Shown here piece by piece: positions 11,900-26,248 of a DNA stretch of 64,000 nt (positions within the stretch are counted from its first letter, which is position 1; every line of letters begins with the position of its first letter). Source of the DNA: Phanerodontia chrysosporium. Lineage: Eukaryota; Basidiomycota; Agaricomycetes; Polyporales; Phanerochaetaceae. The translations under genes and the position numbers were made by a program. The stretch is taken from contig MJGA01000016.1 in assembly GCA_001910725.1 (NCBI GenBank), positions 558,001-622,000 of the forward strand. The letters are read 5' to 3'. Under the pieces are notes generated by a model. It was given only the letters and a program-made list of their open reading frames with translations, did not search any database and was not told the origin of the DNA.

Positions 11900-14423
11900 A
11901 GGTCACGGTGGTTGTGCTGGTCAAGAACACGAGTGGAAATCGTGTGTTGGCTGCCTTAACGATGCGGATGTTGAGCAACAGGCAGGCTGATCAAGGGTCG
12001 TGAGGGACGGTATCATGTTCTCCACTGATCCAGCGGGCGTAGATATAGCACAGGTCGCCCATGTGAAGGATCAAATCCTCTAAGCGACCAGGCTTTCTGC
12101 GAGCTTGCGATGAATGTTCGGGGCTTGAGGGGCGACCAGACCCCAAGAACTTGGACGACGACTTGCCCTTCCCTTGGTTGCGATAGGTCTTTCTGATGCG
12201 CTTGGGGCGTTGCAAAGACCCCGGTGCCGTAAAGGAGCGGGTGGCATTCTGACAGACTAACAAGGAAGCGTGAGAGCACCTGCCAATTGAACGGTGGCCC
12301 TTAAGACGGATCGCCCAGCGAATCTCATGGGCCAGGTTTCATGAGCACTCACCCGGGGGAAGATGAGCAAAGCGCAGCCCTCGCAGCTATCCGGTGTCAC
12401 CTCGGACAACGGTGGCGGTTTTCATTTGATGATCTCGACGTCGGCAGACTCAGGACGATCACAGGCACTCCCTTTTGCGACAAGCCCTGATTGCGACTTG
12501 TTCACGTGCGGACTCGACATAGGCGTCGCAGGACGCGACACCAGCCCTGGCCCCATCGGCCGTCGTGTGGCGCTGCGCGAACGCTACTGCCGTCGGCGGA
12601 GCTGCCGCCATCACCACACCGGCCTCGAACGTCTCCCCACCGCACTGCACGAGTTGGAATCATGATCAACCGGTTCTCACCGAGAGAGCGATACGCCAGC
12701 GGAGGCTTGATATCAAGGCGCATAGCCGGACTTGATTCCGTCATCGCGCGCGGGCCCTGCTTACGGCCATCAGATTGTCCGAGACGCGAGTGCACTGCAC
12801 GGCTACGACTGCCATGCAAGTCTTGGGTAGTATGACGGTCGACGAGAGACTGAGGAACGTACCGCGTTAAATCGTGATCGTGCCACAACCAACCTGTAGC
12901 GAGCTGATCATAGTCACGGAACCGCTCTTGGAACCGCATATTATCTGCCTTTACCACGACCTGCTCTGCTACATAGCATACGGGGCGCGCATCGGATGAT
13001 GAGTTGATACAGGGTACACCCATGGATCATTACAGCCCCACACAAACATGAGTACGGCATGACTCAAGAGGGTACAAGGGTATACACGTTGTCTCAGGGC
13101 AAGCAAAACGTGAAGCTTGCGCCAAGTCAGGACCCAGGACATAGTGCAATAGGGGTATATCGTACCGGACAACGATGTCCCTTGACAGATCCTGCTCGGC
13201 GGACAGCGCAGGACTACGGACTGAAGTCATACCAACCCAGTAAGAGCAACGATCGTTGACGCGTGCACAACGTAGGACGCACCTGTGGGATAGACGACAT
13301 GGGAACAGGATACACATGCGTACATCAAAACCAACGCACAGCTTCTTGCGGAGCCGCTATGCAGAGATTCATCCTGGGAGTGATGTGCATCTTTGGCCGT
13401 AGGGCACACGGCCGTTCAGTTGCTCTGGGCATCGCAAGGGCAAGCATATCATGACTGGCGGCACGGTCCGAGGCGACCTCCCTCGCTACCCTGACGGCGT
13501 TCTCGACCACAATCGCCTAGCAAACCTAATCGGGATTGTCGAGACGACAACGTAGGTTGAGGACAACGAGGCAGATCTTGAGGCGGGGAAAGGTTGACTG
13601 GCGCAACGACAGATCACTGCTTGTCAGTCCGCAAAGTTACGAGCACAGACACTCGCCTTCGTCCGAAGAAGATCCTGGTGACGGACCTAATCATCTCTGA
13701 GTCATATCGAGCCAGACTTTCAGCCGGAGGCCACGAAGCCGCACAGTGTAGCAGACGTGGGGAATTGATGTAGGCAACATGTAGTGCATATGCTCTTCAG
13801 AGTATCGTTATCGGTACGCCTATATGTCTATCAAGGGGTGCTATGCGTCCGTCGGGTCGTCTTGTGGGTACCTATGCACGTCTCTCCACGGCTTTCCCTT
13901 CGGCAACTGCTGGCTATGAGAACGCCAGTGAGACCGGCGGTCGCTGCATCCGCAAGCCGTCGAGACACGAGGGTAAGTGTACTCACCTGGCTTCTGGAGG
14001 AAGCTTTACCTCTCCCGTGGTCACATCTGTGTCAACATATCGTGTAATCTCGACAGCAGGACGCCCCGGGCATCTACCACGACAAGACACGTTATAGGGT
14101 CCCACACCGCTGGATTACGTGCGAGTGACTTACATCCTGAACACGCGGGGGATGGGCCAGCAGTGGAACTGGAAGTTGCCTGAAGCGTCCTCCTCTCTCT
14201 CACAGGAATATTGGACGAGCTCAGCGATTCGACATTTCGTCCTCTGGGGCGTGGGGGTCGCGCTCGAAGCAGACATCTCGAACAGGCGCCCGCTTAGATC
14301 TTGCTGCTTATTTTGGGCCCACGTGGGGCGCATCGCGAATGCTTGAAAAGCCGTACGACTTTTCGCTCCCTTTCCCCATCTCTGCTCTGCACCATCACCC
14401 CTCTCCTCCACAAAGCAGTCAAC
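11900..14423. other. gene-poor 2.5-kb stretch
   Basis: No frame here has a recognisable domain or a convincing exon chain. The longest, at 12502-13023 on the minus strand, contains a somewhat protein-like piece (FQERFRDYDQLATGWLW) but no supported neighbours. The last 100 bp before 14424 are pyrimidine-rich and look like the 5' leader of the adenosylhomocysteinase gene. Confidence 0.45.
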
Positions 14424-16160
<1,737 letters not shown>

Positions 16161-16706
16161 GCGGCGGACGCTCGATCATCGTGTGCGCAACGTACGGAGG
16201 CGGCCTCAACGAGCCCTTTCACCGATGACTGATGGGCGGGATCTTAACATCCCCTTCTCTGGGAAGACAGGATCTCAACGTTCCTGTGTGCATGGTCAGG
16301 TCCGGGCGGCGGCGACGTGTCTGTGACCGTCGCCGCGGAGGTGGTCGCGAGTGGTAGACAGGGCCTCAACGTGCCCAGGTGTAGCCGTACTATTGTAGAT
16401 GGTGTACAATGATATAGACTGGATTCTCACTAACCTCTGTTATGAACTCGAGTCTTCGCAGTTTGATGGGCGAAGTGCCTAGCGCTCGCGATGAGCGCGA
16501 TGAGCGCGTCGAGCTGGACAACCTCGGACCTCGATGTCTTGCTCGATGTTGCCTTGATCCTATCGATCTGCGTCGTCACCTCCCCTCGAATGCACGTTCC
16601 GAGGCCCGCCAAAACTCAGCGAAAATCATGGCAGCACGAGCCGCGTCTGCTTCCGCGACTTGACCCTTGCCAAGCACCCATCCGCATATAACCACGCCTC
16701 GGCACG
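16161..16706. other. intergenic, nothing certain
   Basis: 3' flank of SAH1 and promoter of the next gene. A loosely repeated CTCAAC(G) word occurs four times between 16205 and 16372 (near 16205, 16273, 16354), but the units diverge and the spacing is irregular. Confidence 0.4.
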
Positions 16707-18385
16707 ATGGCCCAGGAAGTCTCGCCGCTCGGCCCCGTCGACCCTGCGTCCGTGCAGGACGAGGGCCAGGAGAAGGCCGCACCGTGGATCGTGCGCAAGC
16801 TCGTTGGGGTGCGTCCGTCCGTCCCTGCGCGCGCGATTATTGGTACTGACTGCGGCGTCGCCGGCACAGTCGATGACCGGACGGATCGTGATGTCGTCCT
16901 GGGAGACCCTGCGGGCCTCTGGCACGAGTGTCGTCTGCCTGTCGCCGGTGCGTGCGCCCTGCCTCGCCGCGGTGCACTCCATGCTGACATGTGCGTCCGC
17001 AGTGGGGCGACTCGTCGCCGCTGCTGTTGCCCTGCGTCCGCTTCCGCGACCTCGTTGTACACAGCATCATCGCCGCCACGGTGCGTGCGCCTCTCGTTCT
17101 GCTGTGTGGTTAGGGCGCTGACGCGCCGCGACAGGGCGGCATGGCGGCCGTCGCGGCGCCCGTGATGGGCCCCGTGTCGGACGCAATCGTGAGCACGGTT
17201 GGGGACAGCATCCTCGTCGAGATCGGGCTGCACACCGGCTTCGAGCTGACGACGAAGCTCGCGAACGACCTCGTGATTGACAAGAGCATCGACCACATCA
17301 TCCCCATCCACTCTGACCGCCTCCAGACGACCGGAATTAAAGAGCTGCTCATCACGCTCAAGTACAAACACACTGTCGAGGATGCGGCGCTCGGTTTCTA
17401 TCGTGGAAGCCTGCACAAGTGGGTCGCGGTGGCTGTTATGTGGAATGCTGTCCTGATTATGCATCTTCGATAGGGACAGCTCGCTCTTTTCCAGCGTGAT
17501 GGACTATTTGTCCACGGAGAAAGGCTGGTTCTCGCCGTACTTGTTCGCAAGTGGCGTAGGCCCATCATACCCCGGACAATGAAGCCCGACGTGGTGTTTT
17601 GTCATGGACCTTTTCTTCCAGGTATGACAATGCGCTTCGAGCTCATGGGGTTGATCCTGACGGTGTGCAGGTGACTATCAGGTCGGACAGACCTTGCTGG
17701 CCGAGTCTGCCCTTGTGATTAGCTTGGCCCCCTCCCCACCGACCTCACCTCCAGCGACACCCGAGCCGTCCCACTCCTCGCTCTCGATCCCCAATTTGAA
17801 AGACCTGAGTCTCGCAAACATGTTCTCCCGCTCGCGAACGCCGTCACCTGAACCCTCTCTCACGCCACTGCCCCCACCGCCAAAGCCCCGCCGGATGGTG
17901 ATCCTCGTCGTCGGCTTGAAGCCGCACCGCGCCGGGCTCTGGACGAGCAGCCAACGCCCGTCCGAGAGCGTGATGTACTACCAGCTCCTGAACGGTTGCC
18001 CGGCCATCGTCGTGCCTGTCAAGCTCGGAGCGCCGCTGCTGGCGTGGGACACGCTCACGCTGGATCACCTTTGGAAAGTCGCGCTTCCGAAGGAGGGCGA
18101 GATCCTCGACGGCACGGCAGGCTTCGGCGGCATTGTCAAGACCATCTTTGAGTACCTGGACCTCTGCGTTGACTGGACCGTGTCGTGTTGTCCACGCAGC
18201 AGGGCGGCGCGGATGCGTCTGTCGCCGAGGGCGATGCGCAGGCCGACGCAGAGACTAAGAAGAAGGTCTTGCGAGATGCGCTTTCGCTGCTGGTGGCCGG
18301 AGCGGTGAGGAGCGAAGAAAGCGAGGAGGTCAAGAAGAAGGTCGACAAGGACCGGAGTGGGATCGCAATGTGGAGAATACCATAG
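16707..18385 (+). CDS. unrecognised multi-exon protein, possible membrane association
   Basis: Function unknown. The ATG at 16707 begins MAQEVSPLGPVDPASVQDEG. Small exons follow (GSMTGRIVMSSWETLRASG; WGDSSPLLLPCVRFRDLVVH), then a longer exon with HSIIAATGGMAAVAAPVMGP, a possible membrane-interacting segment, and FELTTKLANDLVIDKSIDHI. A later exon carries a Ser/Pro-rich linker and then a folded-looking part (SESVMYYQLLNGCPAIVVPV, LDHLWKVALPKEGEILDGTA). The C-terminus is charged and helical (AETKKKVLRDALSLLVAGAV), stopping at 18385. Near 18185 the frame must move by one base (VDWTVS to VLSTQQGG), repaired by one extra G. The exon chain and composition make it a real gene. Confidence 0.68.
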
Positions 18386-18880
18386 GCTTTGTCGCTTGGT
18401 AGACAGAGGATGGACAAAGTGTGCCGCAAAGCGTGCTCGCCCCGACCGTCACTCGCATGTGACCGTGACTGACCGCGATTCCGGCCGGCGAGCGGCCGGC
18501 GATGTGGGCTTGGAATGGGAGAAGATGCCGGTGCCGGCGGGACGGGACCGAGATTGCTTTCACGCGTCTGAATCGACTTGTCAGAAACATTTGTATCTCT
18601 TCCGGCCACCGCTTGGCCTCCTCCACCGCCTCCGCCTCTGCCTTCGCCCTCAAGGCCGTTTCCACCAAGTCTCTCGGAATTCAAAGCGCAGCTGGCGGCG
18701 AATAAAGTCCCACACGCCCTTGTCTTTCCCCACCCACCTTCTCTCGTCGCCCCATCCTATCTATACCGTCGACCAAATCGATTACGTCTGCCTGTCCTCT
18801 CCCAGCTCCTCTGTCTGCGCCTGTAGTCCTCTGTACCTACCGTTTGCCCGGCCTTGCATGCATAGATTTGCTCGCCGCTC
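18386..18880. other. 5' leader / promoter region
   Basis: Between two same-strand genes. It is pyrimidine-rich in its last 150 bp, consistent with the promoter and leader of the La-motif gene. No separate gene seen. Confidence 0.4.
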
Positions 18881-21800
18881 ATGATGGTGTCGAACGTGCA
18901 AAACAGTGCGCAATCCCCACCCCTCTCCTACGCTGACAGGGTCAAGAAGTCTCAGCGGGCAAACGCCGCCCCCTCGACCTCGGGACAGCGTCCACATACT
19001 CGCGCTCAACCTTCTGTGACACCGAACGCCCCCAAGGCGACCAGACAGCCAGTTGCTGAGCCTCCTGCGCTGCAGCAGCCGCAAGGGGCCCCTCTCGCAC
19101 CAGCCGACCGTCAGCCTTCCTCTCCTGATACCCCACGAAAAGCAACAGAGCAGCCGCCTGTCAATGGGCAAGCAGGTTCGAGCAGCACCGAACCTGTGGC
19201 GGGGCCATCGTCTGCTACTGTGAAGAGAGCAGCTGCCCCGCCTGCGGTCAATGTATGGAGTTTACGTAAAGAACAGATGGCTCGTGCGCACTCTCAGCAG
19301 ACAGTCAAGAGCTCGGATCCGCCGTCGCAGGCCCCTGTATCCAGCGGGAATCACGCCAGTCTTTCCCCTCCCCTCCCCACAGCCCCGAGCTCTTCGGCGG
19401 CGGCGAGATCGGTCCAAAAGGAGCCCGAGGCCTCCGGCAGCACAGCGCCCCCGAAGCCCGTTGCTGCTGAGGCAGTTATACACAATGAAGAGGACGATGA
19501 TCCTTGGGTGGTACGACCGAATCGGGCACCTGCTGCAGTTCCACTGCCTCGGTTGTTGGACTCGGTCTCTTGGCCAGAAGTAGGGAAGATACCTGTTTCG
19601 GGTACAAATGAGCCAGGAGGTAGTAGTGCCACGGAGAAGGAGGAGAAGCAGAAACGTGAGGCACAAGGAAATGGACAGAGGCGAGGTGAGTATCATGTCT
19701 TGTGCAGTCTGTATGCCCCCTTTCGCGGAATGGATATTCCTGGTGGTTTTGTATCAGCTCTCTCTGCGAAACATTCTGAAGTCAACTTCTGAGCTCATGT
19801 CAATTCAGCAGGTGAAAAGCCAAAGTGGGTTCCTATTCCCGCAGAGGAGCTGCGTGCTGCAGCAGACGCCCAACGGACCACGCAATCTTCGGCAAATAGC
19901 CGTTCGCAGTCGCAGCAGCGTACGCAAGGTTCCTCCCCCGGAAGTGCAGGTCGATCTACGCAGGGGTCACAAGAGCGAAGTAAAGCTTCAGCGGGAGAAG
20001 CCAGGGTGCATTCAGCTCTGCCTCGCATTCGGCGGCCCACAGTCGTTCAGGTAGCGTGCAGTCGAGCCCGAAAAATCCCTCTACCAGACTCCGGAGGATA
20101 CCCGACGATGGCTCGCAAAGCAGGCGCTCTTCGCGAGCAAATTCGCCTCGACCATATTCAGGTCACCACGTCCTCCCCATGGTACCAGCTCCGGACGCAT
20201 CCCAGATGGAGATGCCTCAGCCCGTGTCAGTCAATGGTACTGCATACTACCCGCCAGTGCCGCACGTACCAAGCCCCTTTGGTGTCTCTACACCGCCATA
20301 CCCTCCTCCAGGATCCATACCACCTGTCTATAACCCAGTCTATGCCCCTTATGCTCCGTATCCGGCATATCCTCCTCCAGCCGGACAGCCATACATGTAC
20401 TGGGGCATGCCCCATGACCCCCGCCATCCATACCCTGTGTCATCTCAGTCTCAATCCCCGCCACCCACCCCTCCTCGCTTTCGAGATCCCAGGATGCTAC
20501 CCCGCTCACGTCGGTGGGTCCCTCGCCTGGCGAGGAACGCCCCGAACACACTACCGCTGCAGTGCGGGCGCTAAGGACGCATCGAAAGAGGCGCAGAAGC
20601 CGTCGCGGAGGCAGAGACTGCTGAGCTTCGGCAGCATAAGGGCAGACGGAGCGATCATGGGCGAGGGCGATGAGATCGAGGGGACTCCAAGCAACGCAGC
20701 CGAGTCCGGGACGCTTGGTCTCAGCTTGGAGTCGCTTAGCATCAGCAACGGCGCTGATGTTACGCCGAGGACGACAGAGCACACTGTGCAGGAGGCGGTT
20801 GTGAGCGTGGAGGTGGCGAAGGCAGAGCCAGGAGCGTCGATACGGCATCAGCAAGCCGCAGGGTCAGCTCCTTTTGTAGGAACGTCAACCGCCGTGAAGC
20901 CAGCAGGCACTGCACCAGGCATTATCAACGGAGATGAGCAAAGCATCTCCGATCCAGCTGCTTCTTCCCGGCCTCCCATTGAGTTTGGCACCACCGGCCA
21001 GGGGATCGTCGCAGAAGAGCTGAGTGAATCGCAAGCTGCTATCCCGGTGCAGCCAGTCCCGGAAGTCGCTGGTCCGTCCTCGGACCTCACGCCTGAGGGG
21101 ATTCCCCTGCGGGTACGGCTCTCACCCCTGGGTGCCGTCGTCAACGCCGAAGGCCTCCCGCCGACTCCTGTCCCTGCATCTGCAGGCGGCGCGTTGTACG
21201 CGAACAACAGTCCTGTGAACACGCTGGCAGAGGGCGCTCGGGACGACGAGCTTCGTGTGCGCGACTATGGTTTCGGCTTCGGGAGGGGCCGCTACGACTC
21301 GTCGTACCCCGCCCGCGACGATCGTACACCCAAAGACAGGCCGTATTACGGCGGCAGGTCCGCACCGCGCCCGTACGAGGAGGGTGGCTACCGACGCGGC
21401 TTCGGTGGGCGGCGTGGGCGGGGCTCGTCGCGCGGGTATGGCCGTGGGGGTCGCGGAGGAGGCCGCGACTATGGTGGCGGAAGGGGTTCGTACCCACGGT
21501 ACCCGCCGCGCGAGGTGGAGTATGAGGCGGAGGACCCCATGGCGTATGGGGTGCCGCCAGTGGATCCTGCTATGTACTATGGTCCTCCGGTTGCCCCTGC
21601 TGGCTATGTGCCGCCGACCTTCGACATGTATGCGCCGTACGGCCCAGCATACCCACTCCCGCCTGTACCTGCCGTCACGCCTACCGCGCCGGTGCCGACG
21701 CCAGTCACGAAGCTGTCGTTTCCGCTCGACCCGACGAGATACTACCTCCTCGGCCAGCTGGAGTACTACTTGAGCGAGGACAACATGGCACAGGACTACT

Positions 21801-22344
21801 ATCTCCGGAAGCACGTGAGTAGCTTGCCACACCTGTACGACTCATGTGTTGACTTTGTGGTCATTATAGATGGATGCTTGCGGATGGATATCTGTCATGC
21901 TTCTTGCCTCCTTCCCGCGCGTCAAGTCTTGACGTACGACTTACAGCTTGTCAAGGACGTGCTTACCCTCTCGTCGCTGGTCGAGGTTCGAAGCGAATGG
22001 GTCCGACCGTACAAGTGGGGCCAGTATGTGCTGCCGGGCGCTGCGGCTAGTGTCGTTGACGCAGGCGGGAGCGCGTCCGGTTACACCTCTCCTCGCAGGT
22101 CGACGTTGAGCAGCTCGTGCTGCAGCACCCGCCGAGGCCTGCCCTGGGCGACGGCGACGGCCCGCTAGCCGCGCAAGTACACGTGCAGCTCCAGACGACC
22201 GACAATGGCCAGGAGAACGCCATCGATGAAGTCCACGAGTACGAGGACGACGAAGATGAGGATGAAGACGATGTCGTCTTTGTCCTCGGAAAAGATGCTG
22301 GTCGCGCATGGACGCCTGAGCGGAAGGCCGACTCAACGGCGTGA
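18881..22344 (+). CDS. La-motif (LARP1-like) RNA-binding protein
   Basis: Likely binds mRNA and regulates translation or stability, as LARP1/Slf1/Sro9-type proteins do. It opens with a long disordered region (SPPLSYADRVKKSQRANAAP; then DDDPWVVRPNRAPAAVPLP). An intron near 19685-19810 joins to EKPKWVPIPAEELRAAADAQ. A Pro/Tyr-rich section follows (20220-20450), then an RGG-rich tract at 21390-21490 (GYGRGGRGGGRDYGGGRG). The La domain is at about 21710-22030: YYLLGQLEYYLSEDNMAQDY, MDACGWISVMLLASFPRVKS and DLQLVKDVLTLSSLVEVRSE. The acidic C-terminus ends DVVFVLGKDAGRAWTPERK. The long second exon needs one-base repairs near 20017, 20491 and 20568, two of them in G runs. The junction near 22040-22100 is also unresolved. 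A conserved gene of this type is probably functional. Confidence 0.83.
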
Positions 22345-22891
22345 TGCCTTCCGATCGACATGTATACACGCCAACGTTCACGCCTCCACCGCGACTCGAC
22401 TCCGCCAAGGACATTCACTGGCTTCCCAACTTTGTTCAAGAACCGCATGACCATCGGGTCTTCATGCTCCTCTGTCATTCACATTCTTTATCTCTCATCA
22501 CCACATCCTCTCGTTTCTCCCGATTCGCAACCTCATGACCATACTGCATTGCACGGCCGATGCCCGCCAGCTATTCTATTCTATTCGTTTCTCGACTCCT
22601 CTTGGGCTTTTCTTGTTACGAATCTACACGCACTAAATTAATGTTGTCCCTGTCTGCTGTGTGCATGATAGTGTAATTCTGCCTCCCTTGCTATGAAAGT
22701 CGAAGTGTTGCAGCCCCTGTACAATGCGTGAATGGCTTCAGTGCTTCCATTACGAACAGAACTAACGAGGCTTCGAGGATGAGGGACGTCGGTAATAACC
22801 CTAACCTTAGCGCGACTCGCCCAGCCGGACAATCCCGAATTGGCGGACAGCAGCTCGCGCGCGTTGGACGAACCTCACAAGCTCATCCGCC
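22345..22891. other. intergenic, nothing recognised
   Basis: 3' UTR of the LARP gene and promoter of the small mitochondrial gene. T/C-rich, with no supported open frame. Confidence 0.4.
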
Positions 22892-23321
22892 ATGTCTTAG
22901 TGCGTGCCCCACTCACATACCTCGCTGCGTCCAACATTGACCGTCCTTCTCTGCAGCGTTATTGCTGGCCGTGTTGTCAAGAACGAGTACCTCGCCCTGG
23001 GCACCCTCGGCCTGACCGGTCTGCTCGCCTCGATGGCGATGGGCGGCGGCAAGAAGGAGAAGGCTGCGCCCACGAACGGCAAGCAGACCCTCGAGCAGAT
23101 CAAGGACTCCGTCAAGATCGACGCAAGCTCGAGGTGCGTGGCCCGTCTCTTTCCCGTGTAGCTGTTTTGCTGACGAGCGCTATGTCGTGCGTTTTGCAGC
23201 GAGGAGGAGCAGTTGTACGTGCCCTGCAGATCTTGCGCCTTTAAAGGCTCAATGATGACTGACCAGGATAAACAGCATCAAGAACTTCATTGCGGAGGCG
23301 GAGAAGGAGTCAAAACACTAG
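22892..23321 (+). CDS. ATP19: mitochondrial ATP synthase subunit k-like small protein
   Basis: A small inner-membrane accessory subunit of F1Fo ATP synthase, involved in dimer stability in yeast. Exon 1 is only ATG TCT TA, joined across an intron to give MSYVIAGRVVKNEYLALGTL, then GLTGLLASMAMGGGKKEKAA. This start plus single hydrophobic segment is typical of fungal subunit k. A charged tail follows (KQTLEQIKDSVKIDASS), then two further introns and the end SKH at TAG 23319-23321. About 80 residues. Two exons are too short to appear as open frames by themselves. The identity rests on the N-terminal pattern and size, so a different small mitochondrial protein is possible. Confidence 0.6.
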
Positions 23322-23717
23322 ACAAAAATCGTGTACCCTCCATCGTGTTAGATGCCCCCGCAATCGCTCGATATCCCTGCTTGCATGCGTGTTCGAATGC
23401 AACCCCATGTCTGGAGATGCGTGCACTGCCAGGTCCTGCTCACAGGCGGCCATGTTTTTACACGAAATATCTCTGCGATTTCATGTGCACTCGTTCGCTT
23501 GGAGTCGAGACCTGCCAGATTCGGTTGCCATCACTTTTGAATCCAGCCCGGTCTCATGAGTTTGAACCCGGTTGTATGCTCTCCGTCTCTCTCTCCCTAC
23601 CGACGACGACGTCTGCTGTCTGAAGGACGCTATTGTCCTCGCTACTCCGTTTGTTGCTGCTAATAGGCTCGTGCACTACCTTACACGGTCATTACTTCTG
23701 TCACTCTGCTTGAGGCC
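23322..23717. other. intergenic, nothing recognised
   Basis: 3' UTR of the upstream gene and promoter of the Ser-rich gene. Short frames only. Confidence 0.4.
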
Positions 23718-25355
23718 ATGAGCGCTGCTACATCAGCAACTCAGAGGTCGCCTGCCGTTTCTTCGCCCACTGCTGGTCCACGACCACTGCAACTACTTGA
23801 GAGCAACCTCTCGCCGACGTCTTCTCCTGTCCTCTCACCACGAACTGCCTCGTCACTAGGCCTCTCTACCCCGCCTCCGACTGATCGCAGCTTCAAGTCG
23901 CCAAATCCGCGGAGACAGTCATCCATCTCGTATTTCACTAGCGACCATGTCGACTTGCGCTCGCCCAGCATCTCATCAAGACCGGGAGTCTCGCCCAGGA
24001 GAACCAACTCTATGGGCATATGGGCGGTAGAGGGTCGTGCGAAGGGTGACAGACGAAGTCTGGGGTCTCTAATGAAGGATGCCTCGACTCCTGCCTCCCC
24101 TGGCCCTTCAGTGGACTATGGTCCGCTTACCTTGACTGAGAAGTGTGTATATGCTGTCAAATGTCTTGTGATATCTACTCACACGATGTTATGAAGGCAC
24201 GCGGACCTTCTCCAGTTCATCGCACAAAAGGAGTCGAAGTGCCTCGAGCTCCGCTCGCAACTGGCCGCGCACGAAGCCGAACTTGCAGAGCTGAAGCGCA
24301 AGTGGGAGCGCATCGTCAGCCGCGGCATGGACCGCGCATACTCGACACCGCTCACACCGAGCCGCGCACCGAACACGAGCGGCGCTACGCCGTCGTTTCC
24401 GGGCTCCTCTATCCTCCCCACAGCGAGTATCGCTATCAAGGAAGGCGTGCGCCTTCTTGCTGCAGGTCTTGACCTCTCTGCGACGGAGCCTTCGTCCCCT
24501 CCTTCGATGTTCTCTCCGCCTGCTGTGCCAATATCTGGCCTCGCAACTGTTTCGCGTGCGACTCTGGCTTCGACGGCGGCGCTGAAGAAGTCGGCTGCGA
24601 GCAAGCACGCTGCAACGCCAAGCACCAGCTCAGCGTCGACTGCTACGACGTCGGCGGCGTCGACACCTAGTCAGCGGTTATCGCAGTCCTCGGCGTCGTC
24701 TTTGTTGTCTTCGCTCTCGCTTGAGGATCCTGTCGAGGAAGAGTGCGAGGGCTCGTTCCCGTCGCCTATCTCGGAAGAAAAGCCGCAGGCACTGGCAGAA
24801 GCGGTCCAGCTGAACTCGTCACGATCGCCGCATGCGAGTCTACGGAGGCGGTCAAAGGACGCCGACTCCCTGCCGTCATCGAACGCTGAGACTTCGGCAT
24901 CTGCAAGACGACAAAGCCGGTCGATCGACACACCATCATCTTCGAACGCCTCGGTATCAGGTTTGAATAGTTTAGGAAGGAAGGGAAGCGTGGGCAAGAA
25001 GTGGGAGGACATGCAGCGGGGAGACACGTATGTAGATATATCCTTTATACACGCCTTCGGAATCTAATTCGATACCCTACATAGAACATCGAAGCCGCAG
25101 AAGCGGTCCTCGCTCATCTTTGAGATGTCCCAGTCGTTCTTCAACGCGCTCGCTTCTCCCAGCCCGTCGTCTCCTACGCCAAGCAGGCCCTCGCCATTAT
25201 CTGCCCCTCCACGGTCCCTTATTGACGAAGAGCCGGAGGCCAAGCCCAGTCTTGGTGCTGTCATGGTACCGCAGGTCGTCCAGGCGACTCCTTCGCATGC
25301 CTCAAATCAATCCGTGAAGTCCGCGGATGACGACGACGAGGAGTGGAACTGGTAG
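23718..25355 (+). CDS. Ser-rich protein, DUF4048-like (tentative)
   Basis: Function unknown. Three exons: 23718 to about 24143, about 24198 to about 25029, and about 25085 to 25355. The protein is mostly disordered and Ser/Pro-rich, with a short helical core after the first intron (LLQFIAQKESKCLELRSQLA, AELAELKRKWERIVSRGMDR). Near the second intron it has KKWEDMQRGDT followed by SKPQKRSSLIFEMSQSFF, a pattern I associate with the fungal DUF4048 family. It ends in an acidic-aromatic tail (DDDDEEWNW), reminiscent of short acidic-Trp docking motifs, though its partner is unknown. The start at 23718 is the first ATG of the exon. About 500 residues, no frame break. Confidence 0.7.
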
Positions 25356-25690
25356 TCTCCTCCTTTCATGGTTTCCTCATCTCTCTTGGGTTGACCGTCC
25401 CGGAGACGGCGCTGAGCCTCGTTGATACGTTCTAAGATACACAGCAAGCATATCCTTGTCTCTCGCTATTAGCATGCACCTGCCCGCATCTACTGTACTG
25501 CCCTGTCATTACGCACTCGATATCCTTACACGCCTGCTATACCACGCCCGTTGACCTAGACTGCTGCGCCGCCATACTGGGGGCGCCACGTTGGCTGACA
25601 TCAGGTGAAACACCCGAGAGAGGCGCGTGCTATAAAACCGCGTCTGCGGTCCGAGGAGGGGGCGTGTCCCTTTGCACTGAATCCTCCAGG
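25356..25690. other. intergenic, nothing recognised
   Basis: 3' UTR of the DUF4048-like gene and promoter of the RidA gene. Confidence 0.4.
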
Positions 25691-26248
25691 ATGCCATACG
25701 TCGTGCACAGCCCGGACGCGCTCCCGGTGTTCCCGGTGTTCTCGCAGGCTACGGTCTCGCGGGGCATGGTGTATGTCTCGGGCAACATTGGCTGCAACCG
25801 CGACCTCAAGACGCTCGTCGAGGGTGGCGTCCAAGCACAGACCGTGAGCATGCGCTGGGACATAGGTGCTCCGAGTATGGACGTGCTCATGGGTGAGGTG
25901 CAGCGCGCGGCCCTGGAGAACATGGCCAAGGTGCTCAAAGCGGCAGGCTCCGGCCTGGAGCATGTTGTCAAAGCGAACGTCTACCTCACGGACATGGCCA
26001 ATTTCGGGCCGATGAACGAGGTGTATGCGCAGGTCAGTACCCTGATGGATGGTAACCTTGGCTTCTGAGTAACCTTGCTGCTGCAGTTCTTCGATCCGAA
26101 GGCTATGCCAGCAAGGGTAAGCTTATTTAGCGGCAAGTGGGAGAAAGCACTGGATACTGAAAGTTTTCAGACGTGTGTAGCAGTGAAGGCTCTACCTTTG
26201 GGCGCAGATGTCGAAATTGAATGTGTTGCTGAAGTTCCTGGGCAGTAG
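25691..26248 (+). CDS. RidA/YjgF/YER057c-family imine deaminase
   Basis: RidA proteins hydrolyse reactive enamine/imine intermediates from amino-acid metabolism, protecting PLP enzymes; fungal members (Hmf1/Mmf1 type) are cytosolic or mitochondrial. ATG 25691 starts MPYVVHSPDALPVFPVFSQA, with no evident targeting peptide, so a cytosolic form is likelier. An intron (about 25841-25909) removes an in-frame stretch and restores GGVQAQTRAALENMAKVL. Then come HVVKANVYLTDMANFGPMNE, FFDPKAMPAR and the signature ARTCVAVKALPLGADVEIEC, which contains the conserved active-site Arg. Stop TAG at 26246-26248. About 130 residues, normal length. Four exons. Confidence 0.9.

Noticed and set aside
12502..13023. 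A 173-codon minus-strand frame as a gene
   Set aside because: No domain, no supporting neighbour exons and no matching frame beyond the segment; likely chance in GC-rich DNA.
22790..22810. Telomere-like AACCCTAACC word
   Set aside because: A single partial copy inside a gene-dense region; no array.
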